Source: Thunnus maccoyii (taxonomy: Eukaryota > Chordata > Actinopteri > Scombriformes > Scombridae). Taken from it: a stretch of DNA of 64,000 nt. The position numbers were made by a program, and so were the translations under genes. The DNA lies in the NCBI RefSeq assembly GCF_910596095.1, contig NC_056540.1:17696501-17760500 (forward strand). Direction: 5' to 3'. Each line of letters begins with the position of its first letter. Within the stretch, counting starts at the first letter, position 1. The notes beneath the pieces are model-generated. The model was not told the origin of the DNA. It worked only from the letters and a program-made list of their open reading frames with translations, and searched no databases. Shown in pieces: positions 25,802 to 36,700 of the stretch.

Positions 25802-26625
25802 TCTCACACCCTGACTAACGTGAATCATGTACTTTCTCATATCGGTGACAGCTAACTAGACAGGGGCTTTGGCTGCCTCTGACCCCTCAACCTCTGTCAT
25901 TTTTTTAGTGTGAATAAGAAGCTCCTCTTCAGTCTCTCTCACACACACATAATCTTTCGTTCTTTTTGCTCTCTGCTATTTCCTCTCCGCTCAACTCTCA
26001 CACACACATATCTTGGAAAATCTAAAAATGGTACATAAAAATAGAAGCTGCATAACAGTTTGTCTCTGTATTGACGTGGTCTTTTCATTTTTGTGTCATT
26101 TCAGTCTGAGGTTTACTGATGAACCATCAAACCAAACAATTTCTGCATCATTCATTTTCAAATGTAAATGAATGTTTAACAACCAAATTTCAACTAATTT
26201 TGGATTTTGAACAAAACATGAATAAATACACATATATTTTTTAAAAACACACACAACATATAAATTATTTTCTTTCCAGGGTTAGAAAAACAAATTGAAT
26301 GTAATATAAGAACTTGTTTGTATTGAGATTCTTTTTAGCTGCAAAATTTCTGCACAATTAAACTAAGTAATGAAGGGGAAAATATGAACAAATAAAACAC
26401 ACACACACAAAAATATTCTGCAGCATTAATCTTAAAATATGCATTATATTTGCAAGGGAAAAACGCCACATAGCCAAACAGAAGAACTGGATAATGACAA
26501 CTATAATCTTTACTTGGAGTAATTGTTCTTTATGTGGTGATTGAATAATAATTTAGGTTTTTCCCAAAACTTCCATTAAAAAAAAGTATTTCGGTCATGG
26601 ACTTACCTCCGCAAAGCCTTTTCAT
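14295..26625 (-). CDS. clcf1: Cardiotrophin-like cytokine factor 1 (IL-6 family), 3 coding exons
   Basis: Secreted four-helix cytokine; in mammals it pairs with CRLF1 and signals through CNTFR, gp130 and LIFR. Coding exons, in order: 26,625-26,607, 17,183-17,029 and 15,683-14,295. Exon 1 encodes only MKRLCG plus one base. Exon 2 supplies a hydrophobic signal peptide (HLVLLLAAAMATA) and helix A (TYELTKYLEYQLKEIKDVY). Exon 3 starts LTYLGPPFNEKDF, the family hallmark, then helices B and C. The C-terminal helix D reads WILRELQSWLWRSAKDFNRL. Junctions are GT-AG and in frame, with the same exon plan as mammals. Read straight through, the product is 520 residues, against about 225 in mammals, because roughly 300 low-complexity residues lie between helices C and D (about 160-483). 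They are either a true insertion or an intron I have not removed; removing 14,526-15,356 would give 243 residues. It is transcribed divergently from ssrp1. Identity is firm; the insert is unresolved. Confidence 0.92.
14526..15356 (-). other. Candidate in-frame intron or coding insert inside clcf1 exon 3
   Basis: On the minus strand a possible donor (GAT|GTGAAC, 15,356) and acceptor (cttcttccccag, ending 14,526) are both in phase 0. The 831 bases between them are a multiple of three without stops. The segment encodes E/G/R-rich and S/P-rich sequence plus an asparagine run (14,800-14,820 region). Human CLCF1 has a short linker of about 20 residues here. The donor is not strong, and purine-rich sequence can stay open by chance, so both readings remain possible. 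Confidence 0.45.
16262..16805. mobile_element. Foldback MITE-like element in clcf1 intron 2
   Basis: The stretch around 16,375 ('ggcaattagcttagctcagc' then 'ataaagactgg') recurs inverted around 16,690-16,715 ('gtctttgtgctaagctaatt' then 'gcc'). The outer parts are inverted too (catgtctgtg near 16,330; cacatgagagtggcatcaat near 16,740). It belongs to the same family as 11,424-13,351 and 57,983-58,146. It is non-coding and lies wholly within the intron 15,684-17,028. Confidence 0.7.
18012..18069 (+). repeat. (TG)n microsatellite
   Basis: About 29 uninterrupted TG units, the longest dinucleotide run in the window; translated it gives meaningless TH/CV repeats. Confidence 0.97.
21485..21528. repeat. 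Perfect 15-bp inverted repeat
   Basis: 'actcagaggctgatg' at 21,485-21,499 is matched exactly by its inverse at 21,514-21,528, with a 14-base loop. It lies in clcf1 intron 1. No poly-T tract or flanking repeat explains it. Confidence 0.75.
23790..24060. mobile_element. Decayed dispersed repeat (attaattaag family)
   Basis: The segment 'gaagatgtcatcttgggttt' followed by 'ttgtgac' and 'caattaattaagaaaatgat' matches the ssrp1 intron copy at 30,390-30,620 ('gaggatgtcacctcaggctt', 'gttaattaagaaaataatcg'). Related sequence appears inverted at 39,130-39,390. It is non-coding and probably a MITE-type repeat. Confidence 0.55.
24380..24510. repeat. Fragment of the 'agtaaaagtact' dispersed repeat
   Basis: 'gcttgagtaaaatgttgatt' with 'cttttacttgtaacagatat' and 'cttccactactgc' is the pattern of a widespread teleost repeat. 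Other copies in this window are at 45,180-45,650 and 62,190-62,280. Confidence 0.55.
24547..24589 (+). repeat. (GGA)n microsatellite
   Basis: About 14 GGA units, followed by more purine-rich sequence and a GA run at about 24,647-24,668. Confidence 0.95.
25264..25300 (+). repeat. (TG)n microsatellite after a TC run
   Basis: A TC run (from about 25,248) passes directly into about 18 TG units. A second TG tract occurs at 25,754-25,799. Confidence 0.95.
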
Positions 26626-28985
26626 TTTCTCCAAATCCTTTTATTCCGATGAGTGCGCTCTCAGAAGTTAATCCAGTGGCAAATTTAAGAGCTGAAATAA
26701 ACCGACAATGATGTCTCTTCTCCTCTTGTACACCTCCAATTTCGCTCTTTAAAAATTACGCAAACTTTTCATCATGCGTCGGGCTCAATTAAATGTCCTC
26801 TCCTCCCTCAAACAGCTCTGCAGATGATGAAAGTGGAGAAGCAAAAAAAAAAGCAGGTGATTCAGTCCTGTAAACGGATGATATTAAAGATATTACATGT
26901 GAGAAGAGAAAGTCACAGGATGGAGCCTAAATATTGACGCGCCGCTGACTTGGTGCGTGTGGTCTGTCTGTGTGACAGACTGAATGACGGCGGAGCCTTT
27001 TTGTACCTCCTCCTCCTCTTTTTCTCCCCTTTTCTCCCTTCCTGCCCTCCTTTCCCATCCCTGACTCTCCTTGTTTCGTTGTCCTCCTCCTCGGCGCTGG
27101 TGATTCACCGAGTTGACGCATCACAGAGCCGCTGAACCACGGGACTTGTCACAACTCATTTCTGTCTCTCTCCCCTCGTCATCCTCCTGAACACAATCCG
27201 ACTGCAGCCGTTTGATCTATAATCTGCTTCCCGTTAATAAATCCGGTTGGATCAGTTCAATGAGGACCAGAGAGATCCCGCAACCCCGTGACCCTCAAGA
27301 AAACAAGGAATTACTATTTTATATTTCTTTTCATCCTTTAAACGCTCTGAAAAACAAGTGTTTGCTTGCTTTTCTTTTTTTATATATATAGATTTTTTAA
27401 AAATGTCTTCATCCATGCTTTATTATTAATGGACATTTCTCTGAATAAAATAATTAAATTAACAATTAAGAGCAATTAATTGTGCTTTTCTCCACCTTCT
27501 TTGCGCAAAAGAAGATCCAAAGTAATCCTAAAAATAATTTGTAGAAAGCAAAATATCGCCAGAAAAATATAGCCCTACAATGTCTCAGAAAATCCTGCAA
27601 ACGATTTTAAAGGCTTTGAGTTATGTGAATAGTTGTCGACAAGAATATTACGAGAACACGAGGGCCTATAAATTTAGGAAATAAAAAAACACAGGCCTCT
27701 CATAAACAGCGATAAAGTTATGACACAGGTTACCAATGATCCAGAATAACCGAGTCCCTATAAGGGAATATTTCTTGGAGAGGGAAGACAAGTGTTTCTC
27801 TCTTCTCCCATCATTCCTCGGGTTTTTAGTTTTTATTGACATTGGGATTATGGTGATCTTCTCTCACCTCCAGCTGTCACTCAGCATACTAACAGCGGCA
27901 TCACTGCTGATACTGTATCCTATTTGTCTTGGATCCGACTTAAATTAAATGGAAAAATCTCCCTCCTGCTCCTCTGCCGTTTGTTGGGGCCTCTTGGTAA
28001 AAAAAAATCTCCAGTAATCACTCAGATATCACAAATCCGTTAGTCTTGTGTGTTTGAACGCTCCCCGGTTTGTATCGCGCTCAAAATGTGTAGGTGTGCT
28101 GATTATGTGAACTGACAGTATCGTCAAGGTTAGATAACCAACTGCGGAAGGGGCCCCTCAGAGCTGCAGGGGCCTCAAAAGTTTCAGGCTCACTGAGTGT
28201 CAACGGGTTTATGCGCATTTATTTGAAAATTTGTTTGGGAAAATCCACCTCTAAAGCACAATAATGACATGATAAAGGCTTTAAAATGGGTCCTGATTTA
28301 TGTTGAAGCCCCTTTCAAAATGTTCTAGTTTTGAGACCATTATTTTTGTACTCACATGTTGAATTGTCTTGAATTTGTGTAATTAATCAAATTACTACAC
28401 AACAAATTTAGGGCCAAATTTATAAAAAAAACAAGCTGCACCCACTGCACAGAGAGGGAGGAATAGAGAATTATTAGGGGCCCAAGAGTTTATGTATGTC
28501 CCGGGGCCCCTATATCAGGTTAATCCAGCCGTATCTAGTGTGTTTTATTTGATCCGGTACCTTCCCACGATCAGAATTAATCAAGGTTACTCCTTCACAT
28601 GAAGTTTCATAATCTAAATAAATGTTTACAGATTTACTGTGACTTATCTGCTGTACTTTAAACATCCATCACTTTTATTACTATATTAACTATTTGAGAA
28701 GCACTGTTGCATTGTGAGTTAGGTCCTGTTTTATATTTCCATTTTGACATTAGAGTAGAATAGAACAGAAATAGATGATAACTGGACTGATGCTGGTGTA
28801 TTTCATTAGCTGTGTAGTCTGACACCCAGTGGTCATCAGTGGTCACTGCAGACTGATGACGACTTTCTTTTTTTAACAATAGTTAACATGAACATCTCGA
28901 TTGTCCAAATACTAAAAAAACAGTTACTTGTAAAATATTCCACAGTTTTTGTGCATTTCAAAAAAGCTGTAATGAATAAAAAAAC
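26626..28985. other. Divergent intergenic region between clcf1 and ssrp1
   Basis: The stretch holds the presumed 5' UTR and promoter of clcf1 (right of 26,625, minus strand) and AT-rich spacer. No third gene is visible. The short open frame at 26,893-27,135 is in CT-rich sequence and has no family resemblance. I could not identify a TATA box for clcf1. Confidence 0.55.
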
Positions 28986-28989
28986 CTTC

Positions 28990-29099
28990 TTCGCTGTACC
29001 GGAAGTGAATACAAACATCCCCTGAGTCTTTCCTGTGACGTAGTGCTAGCTCCCGATGCTACACGCGGGAAACAGGCGAACCTGCTGATCACATTGACA
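28990..29099 (+). promoter_or_regulatory. ssrp1: ssrp1 core promoter and 5' UTR exon 1
   Basis: An ETS-type site ACCGGAAGTG lies at about 28,998-29,007 and a CRE-like TGACGTA at 29,036-29,042. This pairing without a TATA box is typical of broadly expressed genes. A good splice donor (GTAAGA) begins at 29,100, and the first coding exon has its acceptor at 29,917, so an untranslated exon 1 ending at 29,099 is inferred. The exact transcription start is unknown. Confidence 0.6.
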
Positions 29100-29943
29100 G
29101 TAAGACACAAAGTTATCAAATAATACTTAATCGTTTATTTAGACACTCGTTTTGCAACTTTTGTAAGTAGCGAGGGAAGTTGATATTGCCTACGTGCTTT
29201 ACTTGGAGCTAAAATGAACTCTTGAGCATCATTTGGTTTCTTTACGCCGGCCTAGCTGTAATGGAGCGCTCGATTTGATGCACACTGTGTCTCTAATGGG
29301 GCGGTGTTCCAGCGCCAGATGTCTTCTCATCCTTTAGATCAAACGTGTGCAACGCCGTTCCGTAAAAGAAGTGCACCCCGTGCAGTCCAAGTTAGCTTAG
29401 CTATTGTTTCTTGCGCAGCGATAAGTTAACATTAGCGATGGTTTGTGCTCTGAAATAATGTTTATCTAACCGTTGCTAACGGCTGCGTCTCAGAGAGAAG
29501 TAACGGCTTCTATTTTAGTAGAAAATCGCTCTACTGTTAACTGAAATACTAACCGTCATGTGGCTAAGTCAGCAACGTTAACTGTTAGCTAAGTTAGCTT
29601 ACACAGAATCACTCGGTGCTTTTAAACCGAGAGTGCAGTAGACAGCGTTTATAAAGAAATATGTGGGTATCACAGCGAAAAGTACAATAAAAAGTTATAA
29701 TCCTGCAATTTAATGCCCTCTCCTCGTTTCTGACCATTCATGTTTTCAGCAACATCAAACTTATTTATCGGGAATGTGGTCAGAAGCTCAATCAAAGGAG
29801 CGAAAATGGTTGTTTTAGGATTAAATGAAAGATTCCTGTACCAAGCTGAAAATACAGCTGGAAAATCTGTGGTTTGGCTCCATGTAAGCTAATGATTTCT
29901 ATTGTGTCTGTCTGCAGAGCATCAGTCATCCTCTGCAGCAGAG

Positions 29944-32900
29944 ATGGGAGACACTCTGGAGTTCAACGAGATTTACCAGGAGGTGAAAGGCTCCTGGGTC
30001 AGTATCCTCACCAAACACCTCTGCTCCCTCAACTGATCCAGTAGGATATGAAAATACTTTTGATGGGTGATATCCTCTTTAAAAAGCCATGGTTGTAATG
30101 TAATCTTACTCCAGCTGCAAAGTTTTTAGCCCTGTTATATGAATGAGATCTTTTTTTAATATACTTGTTAAACTGGAAAAGAATGAAGAATAAAAACATC
30201 ATGCAGTTACATTATAATAGTCAGTATCAGAGGAGTAACCTGCTTTGCACTTGGGTTTGTACTGTGAATTGTACAAAAAGACTGGTATGAGAGAACTGGT
30301 ATTATCGTTGTGGTTTATAAGTTATCCCAAAATTATTTTCATGACCGATTAACATGTTTATTATAGAGCTGCAAAATTCTCTGGTTCCAGCCGTTCAAAT
30401 GAATATAGAACAAATTCATATCTTCTGCTTTCTTCAGTCTTCATCGATTGTGAACTGAATATCTTTGGATTGTTGACAAAACAAGACATTTGAGGATGTC
30501 ACCTCAGGCTTTGGGCAACTGTAATCGTCTTGTTTTTTTAACCGATTAATTTATCGGTTAATTAAGAAAATAATCGACAGATTAATTGATAATGAAAATA
30601 ATCGTTACTTGCAGTTGTAGCTTATTATGTCTTTGTCTGTTTTCTGGTATATAAAATATCAGAAAATGGGGCGCTCTGTGGTGGCCGAGGTGTTAATCTC
30701 TCATCTCCGCTGTCGCTGTTAAATAAAGGCATAAAATGTTCAACAACAATAATTTAAAAATATCAGGAAATATTGACTGTCAAAAATGACCATCACAATT
30801 TCCCAGAGCCCAAGGGGACGTCATCAAATTGCCTTTTTTCCAGACCAGCAGTCCAAAACCCAAGATATATAGGTATTTAAAGAAGGCCAAAAAATGATGA
30901 GGATTATTCATCAATTATCAAAATTGTTGAGAGAATTTTCTCTTGTCAATCAACTAATTGTTTCAGCTTAACTATAAACAAAGTCTTACTTGCAGCTTTG
31001 AACTATAGTATTTTAAGATGAATCATGTGTGAGTTTGTATCTTTTGTCTTCTCGTTGTCTCTGCAGAATGACGGCCGGCTGCGTTTCAGCAAGCAGAATG
31101 TGGTTTATAAGAGCAGCAAGACAGGGAAGGTGGACAGCATCCCAGCGGGTGAGCTCAACCTGGCCCAGTGGAGACGAGTGTGTTTAGGTCACGGCATCAA
31201 ACTGTCCACCAGCGGAGGACACGTCTACAAATATGATGGCTTCAGGGACACTGTGAGTGTTTTCTGTACATACACGACATACCTGCAGGCTTCGTTTTAT
31301 TTGTTTGCTTTTATGTGCAAATAAAGCACAGTTTTTATGTTTAGAAGGCTGATCAGGGCTTCCAGCTGATGCTGTCCATATTTTTCCTGCCGTGATACCT
31401 CAACAGACTCAAATTTTTTCTCTCTGGTTGTATTTTCTGTTTCTGGGAAATAATTGTTACCTTACCCAGAGGAGAACAAGGCAAGGCTGGTTTGGTCAGC
31501 GCTGTGTTTATGACAAGAGGATGTAACACAAGCAAGGGAACCGCTGATAAACAACTTCCATCCCATGTCTGACATTTCCACAGGAAAACGCTACCATCTT
31601 GTGAAAAAAAGGCCACCATTTGAGTGTGTTTTGCTATCAAAAGTACATGAATGAGCCAGCTATTCTCCCAAAAGCTCCTAATGGGATTAATGAGGGAAAC
31701 CAGCGCTAGCATGTGTGTTCCATAAACAGTGTAATCATCGGCTCATGTGAGTCAGTGTTTATATCAATCCACTGAAACAATTTGGCTCAGAAGACAGACA
31801 AGAAAAAAAATTGTGGCTGTGTTTGTTTTTTATCACCCTACTTCTTTTTCTTTCCCCTGCTGGTCTAAGTCTACGGGGAGTGTCAGCGTTCAAGTAAACG
31901 GCTCGGATGGAGCAGCGGGTATAACCTGGAGTCTGTGACTGTGAGCGGGGTCTCCTGGGGTTAATCAGTGTATTTTTTGGGGGGGATGGATCCTCGCGCC
32001 AGTGCTCAGGGTGTGATGTCATTGTTTATTATCCCACAGCTAGTATCGGTAATCGGGAATTGGCTGGAGGTTTAGCTGCTGGCGAGCTGTGTTGGCGCTT
32101 TGATGCATCTGTTCTTCTGAAGTGTCCTTGAGCAACACGATGACTGTCTGCCAGGGAGGCGGTTCTGTAGCCGACCAAGCTTAGCTGTAATTATCTACTG
32201 GAGGAGCAGGGGGTGTAGAAGCATGTACAGCACTTCTGTTCATGTCACTTAAAGAACCAGTGTGTAGGATTTAGTGGCATCTAGCGGTCAGGTTGCAGAT
32301 TGCAACCAACCGAATACCCCTCCATGTCCCCCCTCGCCTTCCAAGCATGTAGGAGAACCTACGATGGCCACAAAAGGCCCTCTCTAGAGCCAGTGTTTGG
32401 TTTGTCCGTTCTGGGCTTCTGTAGAAACCTGGCGATGGAACATGGCGGGCTCTGTGGAAGAGGACCCGCTCCCTATGTAGATATAAAGGGCTCATTTTAA
32501 GGTAACAAAAACACGATTCTTATTTTCAGCTGATTGTATATTAATTAAAACATACTTATGAATATTATATTGCATTTCTGCCAAGTCCTTTCCGCTAGAT
32601 GCCACCAAATTCTACTAACATACTACTAACTGGCCCAAGACATCAGCGTTTACATTGAGATTGTGGTGACAAGTGTAAGCAGCAACCCGTTGTGGTTACA
32701 TGTTGGTATTGGGGTTGAGTATACAACGCTGTTTTGGTACCAACTGTCTGTCAAGTATCAAAATCTGAAATTGAACAAAACCAAAAGTAACACTCTAGGT
32801 TGAGTGCTGATTTCTGGGTATCAAACCTCAAAAACAAACAAAACGTGTATTGAAAACTGTCAGGTACCAAAAGTTATTATTGAACGCTTGGTCAGATTCA

Positions 32901-33688
32901 TAGTCTTACGTACTTAATGAAACTTTCCAATTTAAAACATGGATTTTAGACTGTATTTTGTAGGCAAAGTTCTTGTACAGCTACATACAGGACAAACATG
33001 TTCATGTTCCTCAAACTTAGATATTGAAAAATAACTTTATTTAGCTACTGAAACTCAGGTATCACACGGGCACAAGCACAGAACAGTTTCATACCTGCCT
33101 GATATGGTGAAATATAGAAGCTAAAGAGACAAGTGCATGTTTTAACAACTGAGAGATTGAAGATTGTTGGGAGAGCAGGTTTGAAAAATGTAGTAATAAA
33201 AGACAAATCAGTAGGTGGTTACATTGGGCAAACTGTGTGTGTGTGTGTTGTTTGAAGTGAGGGGTCTATGTTTATTATGATTAAACAAGCTGGTAATGAG
33301 GAGTAGAGAAACGCTGAACAGCAGGCGTGATGGGGACACTGGGAATGAACATACATCAACACCAACAGGTTGCTCATACACATGTTTTTATGCATTTACA
33401 CATCTGCTCACACATGCTCTCTTATATAAACAATTCCTTAATCTAGGCTAACAAACACAGTGATGAAGTAAGGCGCTCACACACACACGCACACGCACTG
33501 ACTCTCTGGGCTCTAATTGGCTGTAATAACCTTATGGACAGGCAGATATCCAGGTGCGTAAACGCTTGTTTCCCACAGTCTCACTCTCTGCCGTGCTCAC
33601 ACACCACAATCACTTCCACATGTGTGCGTACTACTCGGACAGTGCCTGTGTGTGTGATTGACCATGTGTTTGTCGCTGTGCGTACGTA

Positions 33689-33739
<51 letters not shown>

Positions 33740-36700
33740 TTTCCACTTGTAAGCGGGCCTGCAAGATAAATAAACAGGCTGATTGTCAGTGGCGGTGTGG
33801 AGGGGAGGACAGAGAGGGCGGATGGATTACATTCACCTCCAATGTTCCCAGGAGGCCCAAGTGGCAGGCGTGGTTATAATTGCGTTGTGATTAATTAGCT
33901 CCCCCATCCTCTCTTCATTTTTTAAGGGGTGAGGGTGGTGTTTTGCTAAGCTTTGACCCATGCAGTGCCAGTATGTTTACTGCCTTGCTAACTTTGAGCC
34001 TTCCTCTTTTTTTTTTCTATTCTCCCTCCCTGCTCTGTCAAACTCTTTCTCTGACTTCTCTCATGTTCTCCCTCCCCCCTTCCTTGTTTCTTCTTTTGCA
34101 CCATCAGGACTTTGAGAAGATCTCTGAGTTTTTCAAGGCAAACTACAAGGTGGAGCTGACAGAGAAAGACATGTGTGTGAAGGGCTGGAACTGGGGAACA
34201 GCCAAGTTCTCAGGTAAAAATACACACACACATATGACCAAAATGTCCTCACTGCAAGATTCATTTTGGCACAGGGTCACTGTAGTAATGTATACTATGC
34301 ACTGAAAATAAAGAGTAGGGTGAAATTAAGCTGCCATGGTGTGAAGATTAGTTTGGACTGATGTACTTCTGTCAAGCCAAATGATCCGTATAGAACAGAT
34401 GGAAAGTCTTGACACCTGGCTGAACTGAATTTGGTCCTTTTAATAACCCACTTTCTATAGAAAAATACATAAAACATGAAAAAAATGCATTTAAAAAGTT
34501 TGTCACTGACATTAGATAACTGGTTCTCACTCCTCTCCCCTCCTCCACTACAGGACCTCTGTTATCGTTCGATATTAATGACAATACAGCGTTCGAGATC
34601 CCGCTGTCCAACGTGTCCCAGTGCGCCACGGGGAAAAATGAAGTCACTCTGGAGTTTCACCAGAATGACGACACTGAGGTCTCACTCATGGAGGTCCGAT
34701 TCTATGTCCCACCCAGCCAGGCTGATGAACGGCAAGACCCCGTGGAGGTGAGGAAAGATGGGCTGTTTCTTTTACTATTGCCTCCTTCATAAAGTAATAT
34801 GTTTGGTTTTGTAAACCTATGCTGGTGATAGCACTAAACACGTGTGTCTGCCCTCAGGCGTTTGCCCAGAACGTGCTGTCTAAGGCTGATGTGATCCAGG
34901 CAACAGGAGATGCAGTGTGTATCTTCAAAGAGCTGCAGTGTCTTACACCCAGAGGAAGGTTAGAGGATCGACACTTGGACACGAAACAGTCACTCACAGA
35001 TTTCCTCATTCTTGTTATCCACCCTGACATTAACATGACACAACTTTTGAATCTGGTAGAGGTTTTTTATTCAAAACGCCCTGCAGTTTCTCAAATGAAT
35101 TCATTTTTGTCATGAAAGGTCAAACTGGTAGTCAGACCCCAGAACATGACGGTGTTAGTGCTCAACTCCTCGAGCTACACGACATCATACACCTCAGCTA
35201 AGCATTTGGATTGATGACTTTCTTTATGTCTTCCTCTCTCAGATATGATATCCGTATCTACCCGACCTTCCTTCACCTTCATGGTAAGACCTTTGACTAC
35301 AAGATTCCTTACACTACCGTCCTCCGTCTATTCCTGCTGCCACACAAGGACCAGAGGCAGATGTTCTTCGTGGTAAGTGGATTTTCCTCTCTGCCTTTCA
35401 GTCAGCTCTTTAATTTGACACGGAGATAAAATTGAAGTCTGTACCTATATCGGCTCATTGGTCTCACTTTTTCCTCACACTTGTATTTTCTCTTTTTCAC
35501 GTTGTCTTGGTAGATCAGTCTGGATCCTCCCATCAAGCAGGGACAGACTCGTTATCACTTCCTTATTCTGCTCTTTTCCAAAGAAGAGGACATCAGCCTC
35601 ACACTCAACATGAGCGAGTGAGTTTATTGATATTTGATAACTCATAGTACAAACATTAGTCCTGTCTAATGTTGTAGAGTGTGTATCCACTAGGGGGAAG
35701 CAAAGATCTGAAGAGGTGTTATTATGTGTTTGCACTGGCACCAACTTCTTCTGTTCTTTGAATTACAGTACATGTAGTGGAAAGATGCCTAAGATCTTAA
35801 TTTTTAGGTAGAAAACCTGTCCTTTCTTCTGTGTGTCCAACAGGGAGGATGTCGAGCGCCGTTTCGAGGGCAAACTCAGTAAGAACATGTCAGGGTCTCT
35901 CTATGAGATGGTCAGCAGGGTGATGAAGGCCCTGGTCAACCGAAAGATCACCGTGCCAGGAAACTTCCAGGGGTAGGCACCTCATTAACGTATTCAGAAA
36001 ACACATTTTCTCACGTTAAGTACATCCAGTCACACTTCCACCTTCCACTTCCATCTCTTACTCCTCAGCCACTCGGGGGCTCAGTGCATCACCTGCTCCT
36101 ACAAAGCGTCGTCAGGCCTCCTCTACCCCCTGGAGAGGGGCTTCATCTACGTCCACAAGCCCCCTGTGCACCTGCGCTTTGAGGAGATCTCTTGCGTCAA
36201 CTTTGCCAGAGGCACCACCACAACGCGCTCCTTCGACTTTGAGATCGAGACCAAGCAGGGGAACCAGTACACCTTCAGCAGCATTGAGAGGTGAGGACGC
36301 AGCGCACACGAGTTCTGTCATTCAAGAATATCTGTAATCAGATCATCAGATCTACAAGAACAATGAGCACTTTGACATGAACATAAGAATCCTGGTTTTG
36401 GGTTTCAACAGGATTTTTATTATGGATATGTAACAAGGATCATTCTTCTCATTCCTGTTTACATGAGTCAGTATTCAGGTTTCTGATTGTCTGTGTCCTC
36501 GACCTTCAGCTACTTAGCGTAATTTCTGCAATAGTTACATCAATTAATGAGGATGAGCACTTTGGTTTTTGGCTGCCTGGAGTTTGCTGCAGTCAGCACT
36601 TTGCTTCTCCATCTTATCACCAGTAATGAATGAGGGAAGTGCTAAAATGTATCATCCACATTATCGTCAGACTCTCACTTCCAATTAATACTTCACCCAC

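Larger units (their letters stand above)
17184..26606 (-). other. clcf1 intron 1 (9.4 kb), repeats only
   Basis: Both ends are canonical on the minus strand (donor GTAAGT at 26,606-26,601; acceptor ctctccacag at 17,184). Inside are a poly-T run (17,491-17,516), several TG runs, a GGA run, CT-rich stretches (18,200-18,800), and decayed dispersed repeats. The open frames in it, including one of 165 codons at 19,354-19,851, resemble no protein I know and are most likely chance. Confidence 0.7.
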